Source of the DNA: Fidelibacterota bacterium
GTDB taxonomy: Bacteria; Fidelibacterota; Marinisomatia; SCGC-AAA003-L08; D37C17
Assembly (NCBI GenBank): GCA_004124405.1
Contig: SCKP01000001.1
Location: forward strand, 78,071 to 142,070
Direction of reading: 5' to 3'
Length of the DNA: 64,000 bases
This document shows positions 7,554-19,717 of this stretch, in pieces. Position 1 is the first letter of the stretch. Each line of letters opens with the position of its first letter. The notes beneath the pieces were generated by a model. The model was given only the letters and a program-made list of their open reading frames with translations, was not told where the DNA came from and made no database searches. Both the position numbers and the translations under genes were made by a program.

Positions 7554-10539
7554 GTTTTCCCCGCTTACCACTATTTTAGAGGCCCTCCCTTCTACGAATT
7601 CTGGAGAGGGATTGTGTATTAATGGTTTTCATCCCGATCTTTTCCTGCCACTAATTAGATCCGTTGATTGTAGGCTGTTTATAACCGTTCCTGATAACCG
7701 GTTTTCTTCAATATCTAAATATTTATCCCTTCTTTGGGATGATGAATCAGTTGTTTTTGTAGCACAGCCCTATAGTGATAATAATGTTCCTCCTGGCTTT
7801 GCCTATTCTGAAAACCACCTAATCGTTCGGGCTAAAGAGCTTTTGGCGGGGGGGTTAGACTCTATACAAACAATCTTTTGTTCGGTGGGCGGAGTTACGA
7901 TGCCCGTTTTGGGTTGCGGGATTGAAAATAAATTAGTTTTTTCTGCTGCTGTTTCTTTTGAAGACTGTCGTAAATTTTTGGTTTTAGAAAATTATGTACT
8001 GGCAGAATTTGTTGCAATGCCTGGCGAATATTCCGTGCGAGGGGGTATTATTGACGTGTTTCCGTTTTCATCTCTCTTTCCTTACAGAATTAACTTTTTG
8101 GACGAAATTCCAACTGTTTTTCGTTTTAATATAGATAGTCAGCTAACCACTGCCGAGGTGGACAATTTTGTCTTAGTATCTATTGCAAAAAATGACCCCT
8201 TGTCATTTAAAGATGTTTCCCTTAAGGGGTTTTTACATGTGGATTTTGATGGGTCTGGCCGGCTTTGCATTGGGGACCTTTCTGTATCTAAAAAACATCT
8301 TGAATTGAAAACTTTGACTCATAGACAGTTCTATAATATGGATAGGGCGACATTTAAATCTGTTGCTGCCATAAAGGATCTGTCATCTGTTGGTGTCGTG
8401 GATGAAAATAATAACATTGCAGTTCCTCTCTGGTTTTTAGAAAAGGGTTTGCCTTCTAAGAAAAAGGAGCAGGTTTACGCGCCCTTGAATTTGTCAGAAA
8501 TTAAACGAGGTGATTATCTGGTTCACAGAGATCATGGTGTGGGGGTTTGTTTGGGCCTGGTTTTAAAAGAAGGGGGGCTGGCTGTCCAAGAGCTTCTATC
8601 CATAAAATATAATGATGGCGGTGTGATTTCTATAGATACTGGATGCTTGGATTTGATTGCGTTTTTCGCCCCTGCTTACACTGAGGGTGTGGCTTTGGAT
8701 TCGCTTTCCAAAAAGGGAAATTGGGCTCGTAAAAAAATATCTGCTAAAAAACGGGTGGAGGAAACTATTCAACAGCTTCTCAACCTATATATTAAACGAA
8801 ATGATTTGTTGCGCCCTCCTTTTCCTCAGGATATTGAGCTTGAAAACACTTTTTTATCATCTTTTCCATATGAGGATACACCGGATCAGGTTCGTGCATG
8901 GGGTGAAATCTCTGATGATCTTTCTGCCAAGTCTCCAATGGATAGGTTGTTATGTGGGGATGTAGGTTTTGGTAAAACCGAACTTGCAATTAGGGCTGCA
9001 TTCAGGGTTGTGTTATCGAAAAAGAGGGTTGTTGTTCTGTCCCCTACAACCATACTTGCCAACCAATTAAAATCTTCCTTTTCTGCGCGCCTGGAACCTA
9101 ATGCTATTTCTGTTGACATGGTTTCTCGTTTTAGATCTCAAAAGGAGTTGATTGGTGTTAAAAAAAACATTGAGGAAAACAATAATGACGTTTTAATTGG
9201 TACACATGCTGTACTAAATGATGATATATATTTGAAAAATATAGGTTTATTAATAATTGATGAAGAACATCGTTTTGGTGTTAAGCATAAGGAAAAGATT
9301 AAACGGTTTAAAAACAGCGTTGATGTTCTTTCTATGTCTGCTACTCCAATTCCGCGTTCAATGAATCTTGCTTTGTCGGGCATTTACTCTGTGTCAATGC
9401 TGCAGACGCCACCCAGGTTAAGGCTTCCAATCAAAACACAAATTAAATATTATAATGAAAGTATTATTAAAGAGGCCATTGATTTTGAGGTGGGCAGGGG
9501 TGGGCAGGTATATTTTGTTCACAACGATATTGATTCCATTAAAAATGTTTCCAATAAATTACAAAATTTGTTTCCGAAAAATTATGTGGACTATATTCAT
9601 GGACAAGAGCCTTCTCGTAAAATAGAAAAGAAAATGGTTGCATTTATTTCTGGTGAAATAGATGTGTTAGTGTGTACTTCGATTATTGAATCTGGTATTG
9701 ATGTGCCTGCTGCTAATTGTATTATTATTAACAATTCTCACCTTTTTGGGCTTTCTCAGCTTTATCAAATGAGGGGGCGTGTGGGTAGGGGGCGCCATCA
9801 GGCCTATGCCTACCTGCTAGTACCCAAAAGAATTTCATTATCTGAAAAAGCCTTAAAAAGAATTAAATCTATTGAGGAAAATATCAGTCTTGGTTCAGGG
9901 TATAATATCTCAATGACTGATATGGAAATACGGGGTTCAGGGTCACTTTTTGGATATAAGCAGTCTGGTGGCGGTGGTTCAATGGGATATGAAATGTACA
10001 CCCGGATGGTACAAAGGGTGTTGCATGAATCCGGTAAGTTGGATTCGGGGTTTCGCATTCTTCCGGAAGATGTGGTGGTTGAGTTGTACAAAAAGCGTTT
10101 TATTCCTGAAAAATATATTTCTCTTGAAAGTGTGCGGATGTCTGTCTATAAAAACCTCACATCTGCCACTATGGATAAAGAATTAGATGATATACTTTAT
10201 AATTTAGTAAACCGGTTTGGGCCCGTCCCGGATCCCTTGATAAACCTAATCCAGGAATCTCGATTGCGCCTGGTTGCATCCAGGGTTGGAATTTGTTCTT
10301 TAGTGCGCCGCCCCTGCGGTGTTGTTTGTTCTGTTGAAAACCGCAATGAAAATTACTATGCTTGTGCCGTGCTTGATTACGCAGAAAAATTCTTTAATGA
10401 AGGTAATGTTAAGTATCATATTGTCCCAACAAAAAGGGCTGTTTTGTCTTTATGTGTTCATTTAGAAAATAACGAAGATATTTATTCACTCTTTTCTCGT
10501 TTTTTGGGTAAATTTGACGCTTTGGCAAAAGTTAATTAA
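7546..10539 (+). CDS. mfd: Transcription-repair coupling factor Mfd
   Basis: Mfd removes stalled RNA polymerase from DNA lesions and recruits UvrA. The product has 997 residues, shorter than the common ~1,150. Visible parts are a UvrB-homology region (PGEYSVRGGIIDVFPF), an RNA-polymerase-interaction domain (GDYLVHRDHGVGVCLGL), and SF2 helicase motifs: Walker A GDVGFGKTEL, DEEHRFG, SATPIPRSM, and GIDVPAAN with QMRGRVGRG. A C-terminal TRCF domain follows. The proposed start is the GTG at 7546 within parS. ParB bound there could affect initiation, but this is inference. Shortening is mostly in the N-terminal domains. Confidence 0.95.
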   Translation: MKQFSPLTTILEALPSTNSGEGLCINGFHPDLFLPLIRSVDCRLFITVPDNRFSSISKYLSLLWDDESVVFVAQPYSDNNVPPGFAYSENHLIVRAKELLAGGLDSIQTIFCSVGGVTMPVLGCGIENKLVFSAAVSFEDCRKFLVLENYVLAEFVAMPGEYSVRGGIIDVFPFSSLFPYRINFLDEIPTVFRFNIDSQLTTAEVDNFVLVSIAKNDPLSFKDVSLKGFLHVDFDGSGRLCIGDLSVSKKHLELKTLTHRQFYNMDRATFKSVAAIKDLSSVGVVDENNNIAVPLWFLEKGLPSKKKEQVYAPLNLSEIKRGDYLVHRDHGVGVCLGLVLKEGGLAVQELLSIKYNDGGVISIDTGCLDLIAFFAPAYTEGVALDSLSKKGNWARKKISAKKRVEETIQQLLNLYIKRNDLLRPPFPQDIELENTFLSSFPYEDTPDQVRAWGEISDDLSAKSPMDRLLCGDVGFGKTELAIRAAFRVVLSKKRVVVLSPTTILANQLKSSFSARLEPNAISVDMVSRFRSQKELIGVKKNIEENNNDVLIGTHAVLNDDIYLKNIGLLIIDEEHRFGVKHKEKIKRFKNSVDVLSMSATPIPRSMNLALSGIYSVSMLQTPPRLRLPIKTQIKYYNESIIKEAIDFEVGRGGQVYFVHNDIDSIKNVSNKLQNLFPKNYVDYIHGQEPSRKIEKKMVAFISGEIDVLVCTSIIESGIDVPAANCIIINNSHLFGLSQLYQMRGRVGRGRHQAYAYLLVPKRISLSEKALKRIKSIEENISLGSGYNISMTDMEIRGSGSLFGYKQSGGGGSMGYEMYTRMVQRVLHESGKLDSGFRILPEDVVVELYKKRFIPEKYISLESVRMSVYKNLTSATMDKELDDILYNLVNRFGPVPDPLINLIQESRLRLVASRVGICSLVRRPCGVVCSVENRNENYYACAVLDYAEKFFNEGNVKYHIVPTKRAVLSLCVHLENNEDIYSLFSRFLGKFDALAKVN

Positions 10540-10552
10540 ACAGGATGAATTG

Positions 10553-12238
10553 ATGTTAAAAATATTACTCTTAAGCTTGTTCTCATTTATATGTGCCTCT
10601 GAAGGAACTATTCTATCGATTGATGAAAATGAATATTCTTTATATTCATTTTATTCCCGGTATCCGAAAAAACAATGGGTGCGGGCTGACAGCCTTCAAA
10701 AAGATAAGATGTTTACAGACTTTGTTAAAAGAGAGTTGTGTATTCTTGAAGCTGAAAAATTGGGGCTTCAAAATGATCCAGATGTTGCGGTGAAAATAAG
10801 AGATCGATCTTTACAAATTCTGGTGAATGAAAGCTATGAACATTTCGTTGCAGCGCCTTTAATATCTCCTGCTGATTTAGATGCTGCAAGACAAAATGCG
10901 AAAAAGGAACTGTTTGCAAGCCATATTCTTGTAGGTCATGCTGGGGCGTACCTTGGCAAGCCTCCTCAGAGAACTTTGGACGAGGCTTTTCTTTTAACTC
11001 AACAGATCAAGAATAAATATGAGGCTGGAGAGAGTTTCAGTGTTTTGGCAGAAAAATTTTCTGATGATCCTGGTGCAAAAAATAATGGTGGGTCGCTGGG
11101 CTGGGTTCAATGGGGTGCAATGGTGCCAGAGTTTCAGCGGGTGGCTTTTATGTTGGGTGTGGGTGTTTTGTCAGCGCCTGTTTTAACCAATTTTGGCTAT
11201 CATCTGATTTTAATTTCAGATGTTCGCCCTTCTGAGCTTCAACACATGTCTGAGGATGCCTATGAAAGCTATGTTATAAATATTTCCAAAAACAGTGTGC
11301 GAGACCAATTGCATGAAGCTGCTCTTAATTATGATACTAATAAAATTAGTGAATATGGGGTGCATTTTGACAGTGCTGGGGTTGAAATGATTTTAAGCGC
11401 CTATAATCGGCGTCAAAAAGGCAATCTTTTGTCGGAAGTCGGCGGGAGGGGTTCTGCCTCTCTTCTTAAGTCTATAGAGGGATTGGGGGTTCTTTGTGTT
11501 TATGATGGCAGGGGATATGGTCCTAAATGGTTTGCCACAAAGCTTGAACGGATACCCTCTTCTCAACAACCACGTTTTGATTTGGCTGATAAAATTACAT
11601 CTGCATTAAAAACCATAATTCTTCAAGATATCGCGGTTCATGAGGGTCTTGCTGGGGGGGTAAACAATATTTTCTCATATAAACACAAACAGGGAGAAAT
11701 GGTTTCAGGGTTATTATACGATGCTTATTTGAAGCGTTTGGTGAATTCTGTGCCTAAACCTGATACTCTTGCCGTTTCCAATTATTATAAAAAAAATAGA
11801 TATGATAAATACATGGGGGAAGATAAAATAACAATTCGAGAAATAAAGGTTGGCAATAGAGGTAGGGCTGACAGTCTGCTCGCCCTTCTTGATGATGGGG
11901 CCGGTTTTACTTTATTAGCTCAACAAAATAGTTCTGTAAACCCCGATGGTGGGGGCTTATTTGGTCCTTTTCAAAGGAGTGGTAATAAACCGCTCTTTGA
12001 TGCTGCTTCCTTATTAAAGGAGGAAGAGATAAGCCCCGTGTTTCCTTCCTACAAAAACAGTTTCTCAATTATTCAAGTTGTGAACCATATTGCTGCCACA
12101 CCTATCAGCATTGATCGTGTTTATGTCCGAATTGAGTCATTATTAATTAAAGAAGGACAGGCTAAAGCTAAAACTGCTGGTGTTGACGGGCTATTAAATC
12201 AATACAATGTTGTTAAAAATACTAAATTATTGTTCTAA
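10553..12238 (+). CDS. Periplasmic peptidyl-prolyl isomerase with two parvulin-type domains (PpiC/PpiD/SurA-like)
   Basis: The predicted protein has 561 residues. It starts with a signal peptide (MLKILLLSLFSFICASEG), so it is probably exported. A parvulin domain runs from ASHILVGHAG through FSDDPGAKNNGGSLGW to FGYHLILISDVRP. A more divergent second one lies near the C-terminus (IREIKVGNRG, then NPDGGGLFGPF). Parvulins isomerise prolyl bonds and chaperone outer-membrane proteins. The ATG at 10553 is chosen because it sits 14 bases after the mfd stop, follows an AGGA-like site and begins the signal peptide. Its partner is the next gene. Confidence 0.88.
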   Translation: MLKILLLSLFSFICASEGTILSIDENEYSLYSFYSRYPKKQWVRADSLQKDKMFTDFVKRELCILEAEKLGLQNDPDVAVKIRDRSLQILVNESYEHFVAAPLISPADLDAARQNAKKELFASHILVGHAGAYLGKPPQRTLDEAFLLTQQIKNKYEAGESFSVLAEKFSDDPGAKNNGGSLGWVQWGAMVPEFQRVAFMLGVGVLSAPVLTNFGYHLILISDVRPSELQHMSEDAYESYVINISKNSVRDQLHEAALNYDTNKISEYGVHFDSAGVEMILSAYNRRQKGNLLSEVGGRGSASLLKSIEGLGVLCVYDGRGYGPKWFATKLERIPSSQQPRFDLADKITSALKTIILQDIAVHEGLAGGVNNIFSYKHKQGEMVSGLLYDAYLKRLVNSVPKPDTLAVSNYYKKNRYDKYMGEDKITIREIKVGNRGRADSLLALLDDGAGFTLLAQQNSSVNPDGGGLFGPFQRSGNKPLFDAASLLKEEEISPVFPSYKNSFSIIQVVNHIAATPISIDRVYVRIESLLIKEGQAKAKTAGVDGLLNQYNVVKNTKLLF

Positions 12239-12241
12239 ATA

Positions 12242-13519
12242 ATGTTATTTAAAGGGTTGGTTTTATTATTTTATTTTATTTTCTCTGTATGTTTTTCCCA
12301 GGGGAAAGTAGATGGCGTGGCTGCCATAGTAGGTAAAAATGTTGTTCTCCACAGTGACGTGCTACAGCAAGCTCAGTTTGTTGCTATGGACAAACAGATT
12401 GATCCATCCAAAAAACCTTATCTTTTTGAACAAATTTACCTTTCCACGCTTGATAATATTATTAATCAATATGCAGTATTGGATGCTGCTGCAAAAGATA
12501 CCAATATTGTTGTTTCAAATGACGATGTGGACAGGGCATTAAATCAACAGATAGATGATTTTATTTTTAAGGCAGGTTCTGAAGAATTGTTTTTAGAAAT
12601 GGCGGGGATGTCTATGAGGCAGATAAAGGCAGATTATTGGCAGGATATACGTGACATGATGATTGTTGAGAGATTTCAATATTCTAAAATCCAAAACGTA
12701 GATGTGAGCCGTATTGAAGTATTACAGTTTTATAATTCGTTTAAAGATTCAATTCCTTCTTCACCTGAAAAATATAGTTTTAGCATAATAGAAATTCCCT
12801 TTTCTGCGGGGGATAAGTCTGACAAAATAACTATTAATTTCTTAAAAGAATTAAAAGGAAAAATTCAGTCTAATATTGCTTCATTTGATTCTATAGCTCA
12901 AATATATTCACAAGATCCAGGTTCCGCTCCTACAGGTGGCTATCTTGGTTTTACACCCCGGGGCGCCCTTGTAAAGGAATATGAAGAAGTGGCGTATTCA
13001 ATGGAAGTTGGAGAAATAAGTGACCCTATTAAATCAGATTTTGGTTACCATTTAATTAAACTGTTAGATAAACAGGGCGAAAAAATATCTACTCAACATA
13101 TTCTTAGAATTACTGTTTATTCAGATGAAGATAAAACACAAATTTATAATTCGGTTTATGATATTTATTCTCAAACTACCGGGCATCCTTCTATCTTTGA
13201 TTCTCTTTCTAACACCTATTCAAAAAAATATAAAAACAGTTCTGGAAAATATTCTAATTTCCCAGTTTCTCGTATTCCTAGTTATATTTTCACTCAGCTT
13301 GAATTATTAAATTTTGATGAATTGTCGCAACCGATAGAAGTTGATAACGGGTATCTATTAGTTTATTTTTATGACTATCAAAAAGAGTTTGTTCCTGATA
13401 TAGATAATTCATGGGATTTAATTTATAAATATGCGAAACAAAAAAAACAAAATATCTTTTTCACAAATTGGGTAAAAAATATAAAAGCTAACATTTATAT
13501 AAAAATTTTTGATGGTTAG
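12242..13519 (+). CDS. surA: SurA-like periplasmic chaperone / peptidyl-prolyl isomerase
   Basis: The 425-residue protein has a signal peptide ending around CFSQG. A SurA N-terminal domain follows (VDGVAAIVGKNVVLHSDVL). The first parvulin domain contains YSQDPGSAPTGGYLGF and FGYHLIKLL. A degenerate second parvulin domain starts at ISTQHILRI. SurA escorts unfolded outer-membrane proteins to the BAM complex. The gene starts 4 bases after the preceding parvulin gene, so the two are likely co-transcribed. Its coding strand is strongly T-rich at third positions, unlike dnaN just downstream. Confidence 0.87.
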   Translation: MLFKGLVLLFYFIFSVCFSQGKVDGVAAIVGKNVVLHSDVLQQAQFVAMDKQIDPSKKPYLFEQIYLSTLDNIINQYAVLDAAAKDTNIVVSNDDVDRALNQQIDDFIFKAGSEELFLEMAGMSMRQIKADYWQDIRDMMIVERFQYSKIQNVDVSRIEVLQFYNSFKDSIPSSPEKYSFSIIEIPFSAGDKSDKITINFLKELKGKIQSNIASFDSIAQIYSQDPGSAPTGGYLGFTPRGALVKEYEEVAYSMEVGEISDPIKSDFGYHLIKLLDKQGEKISTQHILRITVYSDEDKTQIYNSVYDIYSQTTGHPSIFDSLSNTYSKKYKNSSGKYSNFPVSRIPSYIFTQLELLNFDELSQPIEVDNGYLLVYFYDYQKEFVPDIDNSWDLIYKYAKQKKQNIFFTNWVKNIKANIYIKIFDG

Positions 13520-13797
13520 TGTTGTTATATTTGTTTTTCGTTAAGTTATTAACAGTGTTATTAACATAAAGAAATGGTTTAAATAAAATAATTTATTCAA
13601 TATAATTTAATCCAGTTAAAAAGCATTATACTTTGTTTTAAACATATTAACTATTATATAAAAGATTAAATACTATTATTAGTTATTAATATATATATAT
13701 ATATTATCTCTAATTCTCTTTTGATAAGTAGAATATTTAGATATAAACTACCAAGATAAAAAAACGATAAATACAACCAAACAAACAGGGCATAAAA
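13520..13797. other. AT-rich intergenic spacer, candidate replication-associated region
   Basis: This 278-bp gene-free stretch upstream of dnaN is almost entirely A and T. It contains two direct copies of TTATTAACA (13546-13554 and 13558-13566), each one mismatch from the relaxed DnaA-box consensus TTATNCACA. They are followed by a long AT-only-looking tract with an (AT)n run at about 13689-13704. It probably carries the dnaN promoter. A parS 6 kb away and the dnaN-gyrB-gyrA neighbourhood make an origin conceivable. No perfect DnaA box is visible and no dnaA is adjacent. Confidence 0.4.
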
Positions 13798-14913
13798 ATG
13801 AAATTTTCAATAAACAAAAACATACTTCTAAAAAAACTACAGTTATTGTCTAAAGCCGTTCCATCAAGATCAACACTTCCTATCATAAGCAGCGCATTAT
13901 TTACAACCAAAGACAATCAGCTAAGTATGAGAGCCACTGATTTAGAAATATCAATCAATATTAAATGTGATATAACAGATGGTGAGGAAGGATGTATTGC
14001 TATTCCTCTTGGAAAATTATTAGAAATTACGAATGCTATGCCTGAAAGTAATATAGATTTTAATGTATCAGATATAGGAAAAATGAACATTTCCTGTAAT
14101 TCAGGGCGATACACGATTATGGGACAATCTTCAGATGAATTTCCTTCAGAACAAACCCTTGAAAATAGTAAAACACTCAAAATTTCTTCTAAAGAATTAA
14201 AAGATATAATCGATAATACATCTTATGCTGCAAGTAAAGATGATTTAAAACCTGTTCTGCAAGGAGTATTGTTTCAAATACAAAATGATGGAATTGTATC
14301 TGTGGCCACAGATGGGCATAGATTGGTAAAGTTAGAAAAGAAAAAACTTCATTCTTTAGATTATACAGGTGATGTAGTTGTGCCAATAAAATTTTTATCC
14401 CTACTAACAACACAACTAAAGGAGGAAGGAGATGTGACATGGTTGATTGGAGATAACCATATACAAATACAACTTGAAGATGTCACTATCACAACAAGAA
14501 TTATTAAAGATCCCTATCCAGATTATGAAGGGGTTATACCTAAAGATAATACAAAAACACTCATAATTAATAAAAATAGTTTTACAGAAGCAATAAAAAG
14601 AGTATCTATTTTTTCCAACAAATCAAGCCGACAAGTTGCCCTTGAAATTTCTGAAAACAGCCTTACAATTACGACTGAAGACCCAGAAAACATAACCACA
14701 GGTAAAGAAACATTGGATTGTGAATATGATGGTGAACCAATGACAATTGGTTATAATGCATTTTATTTGAAAGAAGTTTTACAACACCAAGATTCTGATG
14801 AAATAAAAATAATGCTTAATTCACCATTGAATGCAGGGCTATTCCTCCCCATGGATCAAAAAGATAACGATAACAAAACAACCCTTCTTATGCCAATCAG
14901 GTTGAATGATTAA
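13798..14913 (+). CDS. dnaN: DNA polymerase III beta subunit (sliding clamp)
   Basis: The ring-shaped clamp tethers DNA polymerase III to DNA. The 371-residue protein has three clamp-fold domains. Recognisable segments are AVPSRSTLPIISSALF, LSMRATDLEISI, FSIATDGHRL-like VSVATDGHRLV near residue 170, and the C-terminal LLMPIRL. Unlike the usual order dnaA-dnaN-recF, neither dnaA nor recF is adjacent. The downstream partners are a DciA-like gene and gyrB. Codon third positions are A-rich, in contrast to the T-rich genes on its left. Confidence 0.97.
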   Translation: MKFSINKNILLKKLQLLSKAVPSRSTLPIISSALFTTKDNQLSMRATDLEISINIKCDITDGEEGCIAIPLGKLLEITNAMPESNIDFNVSDIGKMNISCNSGRYTIMGQSSDEFPSEQTLENSKTLKISSKELKDIIDNTSYAASKDDLKPVLQGVLFQIQNDGIVSVATDGHRLVKLEKKKLHSLDYTGDVVVPIKFLSLLTTQLKEEGDVTWLIGDNHIQIQLEDVTITTRIIKDPYPDYEGVIPKDNTKTLIINKNSFTEAIKRVSIFSNKSSRQVALEISENSLTITTEDPENITTGKETLDCEYDGEPMTIGYNAFYLKEVLQHQDSDEIKIMLNSPLNAGLFLPMDQKDNDNKTTLLMPIRLND

Positions 14914-14973
14914 ATTATTGAATTTTAAAGCAGTTTTTACTAAACGGCAATTAAACAAATACAATAAACCCCT

Positions 14974-17219
<2,246 letters not shown>

Positions 17220-17236
17220 GGAAAATTAATAAAAAT

Positions 17237-19717
17237 ATGCCAGAAGAAATTATAGAGGGTACAATTTTAGATCGAGACATCGTCAAAGAGATGTCTGAAT
17301 CATACCTAAACTATGCCATGTCGGTTATTGTCAGCCGGGCATTGCCAGATGTGCGCGACGGGCTAAAACCTGTCCATCGGCGGGTTCTTTATGGGACTGC
17401 AGATCTTGGCGCATCTTGGAACCGAAGATATAAGAAGTGTGCCCGTATTGTAGGGGAGGTAATGGGCAAATATCACCCACATGGCGATTCATCTGTTTAT
17501 GACTCGCTGGTTAGAATGGCGCAACCCTGGTCATTGAGGTATCCCCTTATGGATGGACAGGGAAATTTTGGATCAATTGATGGTGATAGTGCCGCAGCCA
17601 TGCGGTACACAGAAGCACGTATGCACAGAATATCCTCTGAAATCATGCGCGATTTGGAAAAGAAAACAGTGGATTTTCAACCAAATTTTGACGACACACT
17701 TGAAGAGCCGGTTGTACTCCCGGCAATAATCCCCAATCTGCTCATGAATGGAGCTGATGGTATTGCGGTTGGAATGGCCACAAAAATACCACCCCACCAT
17801 TTAGGAGAACTGCTCTCAGGATTAAACGCCCTTTTGGATAACCCTGAAATAACCATTGAAGAATTATTTACCGACCATATTAAAGGACCCGATTTTCCGA
17901 CGGGTGGTTTAATTTTTGGCATAGATGGTATAAAAAGTGCCTATACAACCGGCAGGGGCAAGATAATAATGCGGGCAAAAACTCTAATTGAAGAATTGCC
18001 TAACGGAAAAGAGGTTATTATCGTAAATGAAATACCCTTTCAGGTAAACAAAGCTAAATTGGTTGAAAAAATAGCTTTCCTTGCAAGAGATAAAAAAGTT
18101 GAAGGAATATCAGATTTACGGGATGAATCTGACAAAGATGGTATCAGAATTGTTATTGAATGTAAACGAGACGCTATAGCTTCCATAATATTAAATAATT
18201 TATTTAAATATACTCAACTTCAGGATAGTTTTGGTGTGATTATGCTGGCCCTTGTGGATGGAATTCCACAGGTTATGAATCTCAAAACAATGCTTCAACA
18301 TTTTCTTAACTTCAGGAGAGAAGTAATTGTAAGAAGGACCCATTTTGAATTAAATGAAGCAGAAGATCGTGCTCACATTTTAGAAGGTTTAAAAATTGCC
18401 CAGGAAAACATCGATGAAGTTATAAAGCTGATTAAAAGTTCGGCAGATCCAGAAGCAGCCAAAAAGGGGCTCATCCAAAAATATTCTCTGTCTGATAATC
18501 AGGCAAAAGCTATCTTAGATATGCGCCTGCAAAGGTTAACCTCTCTTGAAGTAGATAAAATTGTAAACGAGCTAGGTGAATTATTTGAGACTATTAAAGG
18601 GTTGAATAAAATTTTAGAAAGTTACGTTCTTCAAAGCGATATTATTAAAGCAGAGTTTGCTGAAATAGGGGAAAGATATAATGATAAACGCAGGTCAGAG
18701 ATTATACCAATCTCTGGAGATTTGTCAATAGAGGATATTATAGCTGACGAAGAGATGGTAGTAACCATTACCCACAATGGATATATTAAAAGACTACCTA
18801 CATCAACCTGGAAAACCCAGCGCCGTGGAGGCAGGGGAATGAAGGGCGCCCATACTAAGGATGATGATTTTATCGAACATTTATTTATTGCATCCACCCA
18901 TGACAACATGCTGTTTTTCACAGACCGCGGTAAATGTTATTGGATGAAAGTGCATGAAATCCCACCCGGATTACGCACCTCTCAAGGGCGAGCAATTGTT
19001 AATCTCATTGGCTGTGAAGCCGGAGAAAAAGTTAAAGCATTTGTATCGGTTAAAGAATTTAACGAAACTGATTATATTGTAATGGCAACGCGGAAGGGTG
19101 TTATTAAAAGAACAGCCCTGTCTATGTATAGTCGCCCCAGAAAAGGGGGCATATATGCTATTGAAATCAGGGAAGATGATGAACTGATTCAAGCCAAAGT
19201 ATCTCATGGAGACCAGGATATTATTTTAGCAACATATAGAGGAAAATCCATACGATTCAATGAAAACGATGTACGGTCAACCGGTAGAAAAACCATGGGT
19301 GTCAGGGGTATTCGTCTCAGCACCAAGGAGGACTATGTAATTGGCATGTTAATCGTAAAGCGCGAGGGCTCTGTTATGGTGGTGACCAATAAGGGTTATG
19401 GAAAACGAACCGACTTGTCAGCATACAGAACTCAAAAACGTGGAGGTAAGGGCGTTATTACCATTAAAACCACGGATAAAGTGGGAAATCTTGTGGGGAT
19501 TATGGAAGCCATTGATGATGATGATCTTATGCTTATAACAGATCGAGGCATCATGATCCGGCAGGCGGTGGAAAATATTCGTACAATTGGCAGAAATACT
19601 CAGGGCGTACGTTTGGCAAAGCTGGATGACAAGACATATATCACTTCCGCAACACGAGTTTTAAAAGACGAAGAAGAAAACAAAGAGGAAGAAGTCGCCG
19701 AAACAGAAGAAGAATGA
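17237..19717 (+). CDS. gyrA: DNA gyrase subunit A
   Basis: The DNA cleavage subunit has 826 residues. The catalytic tyrosine lies in AAMRYTEARM near residue 120. The quinolone-resistance-determining region reads HPHGDSSVYDSLVRM. The C-terminal beta-pinwheel contains the GyrA box QRRGGRGMKG, the hallmark separating gyrase from topoisomerase IV. The tail is very acidic (EEENKEEEVAETEEE). The stop overlaps the yggS start as ATGA. Confidence 0.98.
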   Translation: MPEEIIEGTILDRDIVKEMSESYLNYAMSVIVSRALPDVRDGLKPVHRRVLYGTADLGASWNRRYKKCARIVGEVMGKYHPHGDSSVYDSLVRMAQPWSLRYPLMDGQGNFGSIDGDSAAAMRYTEARMHRISSEIMRDLEKKTVDFQPNFDDTLEEPVVLPAIIPNLLMNGADGIAVGMATKIPPHHLGELLSGLNALLDNPEITIEELFTDHIKGPDFPTGGLIFGIDGIKSAYTTGRGKIIMRAKTLIEELPNGKEVIIVNEIPFQVNKAKLVEKIAFLARDKKVEGISDLRDESDKDGIRIVIECKRDAIASIILNNLFKYTQLQDSFGVIMLALVDGIPQVMNLKTMLQHFLNFRREVIVRRTHFELNEAEDRAHILEGLKIAQENIDEVIKLIKSSADPEAAKKGLIQKYSLSDNQAKAILDMRLQRLTSLEVDKIVNELGELFETIKGLNKILESYVLQSDIIKAEFAEIGERYNDKRRSEIIPISGDLSIEDIIADEEMVVTITHNGYIKRLPTSTWKTQRRGGRGMKGAHTKDDDFIEHLFIASTHDNMLFFTDRGKCYWMKVHEIPPGLRTSQGRAIVNLIGCEAGEKVKAFVSVKEFNETDYIVMATRKGVIKRTALSMYSRPRKGGIYAIEIREDDELIQAKVSHGDQDIILATYRGKSIRFNENDVRSTGRKTMGVRGIRLSTKEDYVIGMLIVKREGSVMVVTNKGYGKRTDLSAYRTQKRGGKGVITIKTTDKVGNLVGIMEAIDDDDLMLITDRGIMIRQAVENIRTIGRNTQGVRLAKLDDKTYITSATRVLKDEEENKEEEVAETEEE

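Noticed and set aside
7535..7556. Palindrome read as an mnmG terminator
   Set aside because: It has no T-run or loop and matches the ParB site exactly; parS is the simpler explanation.
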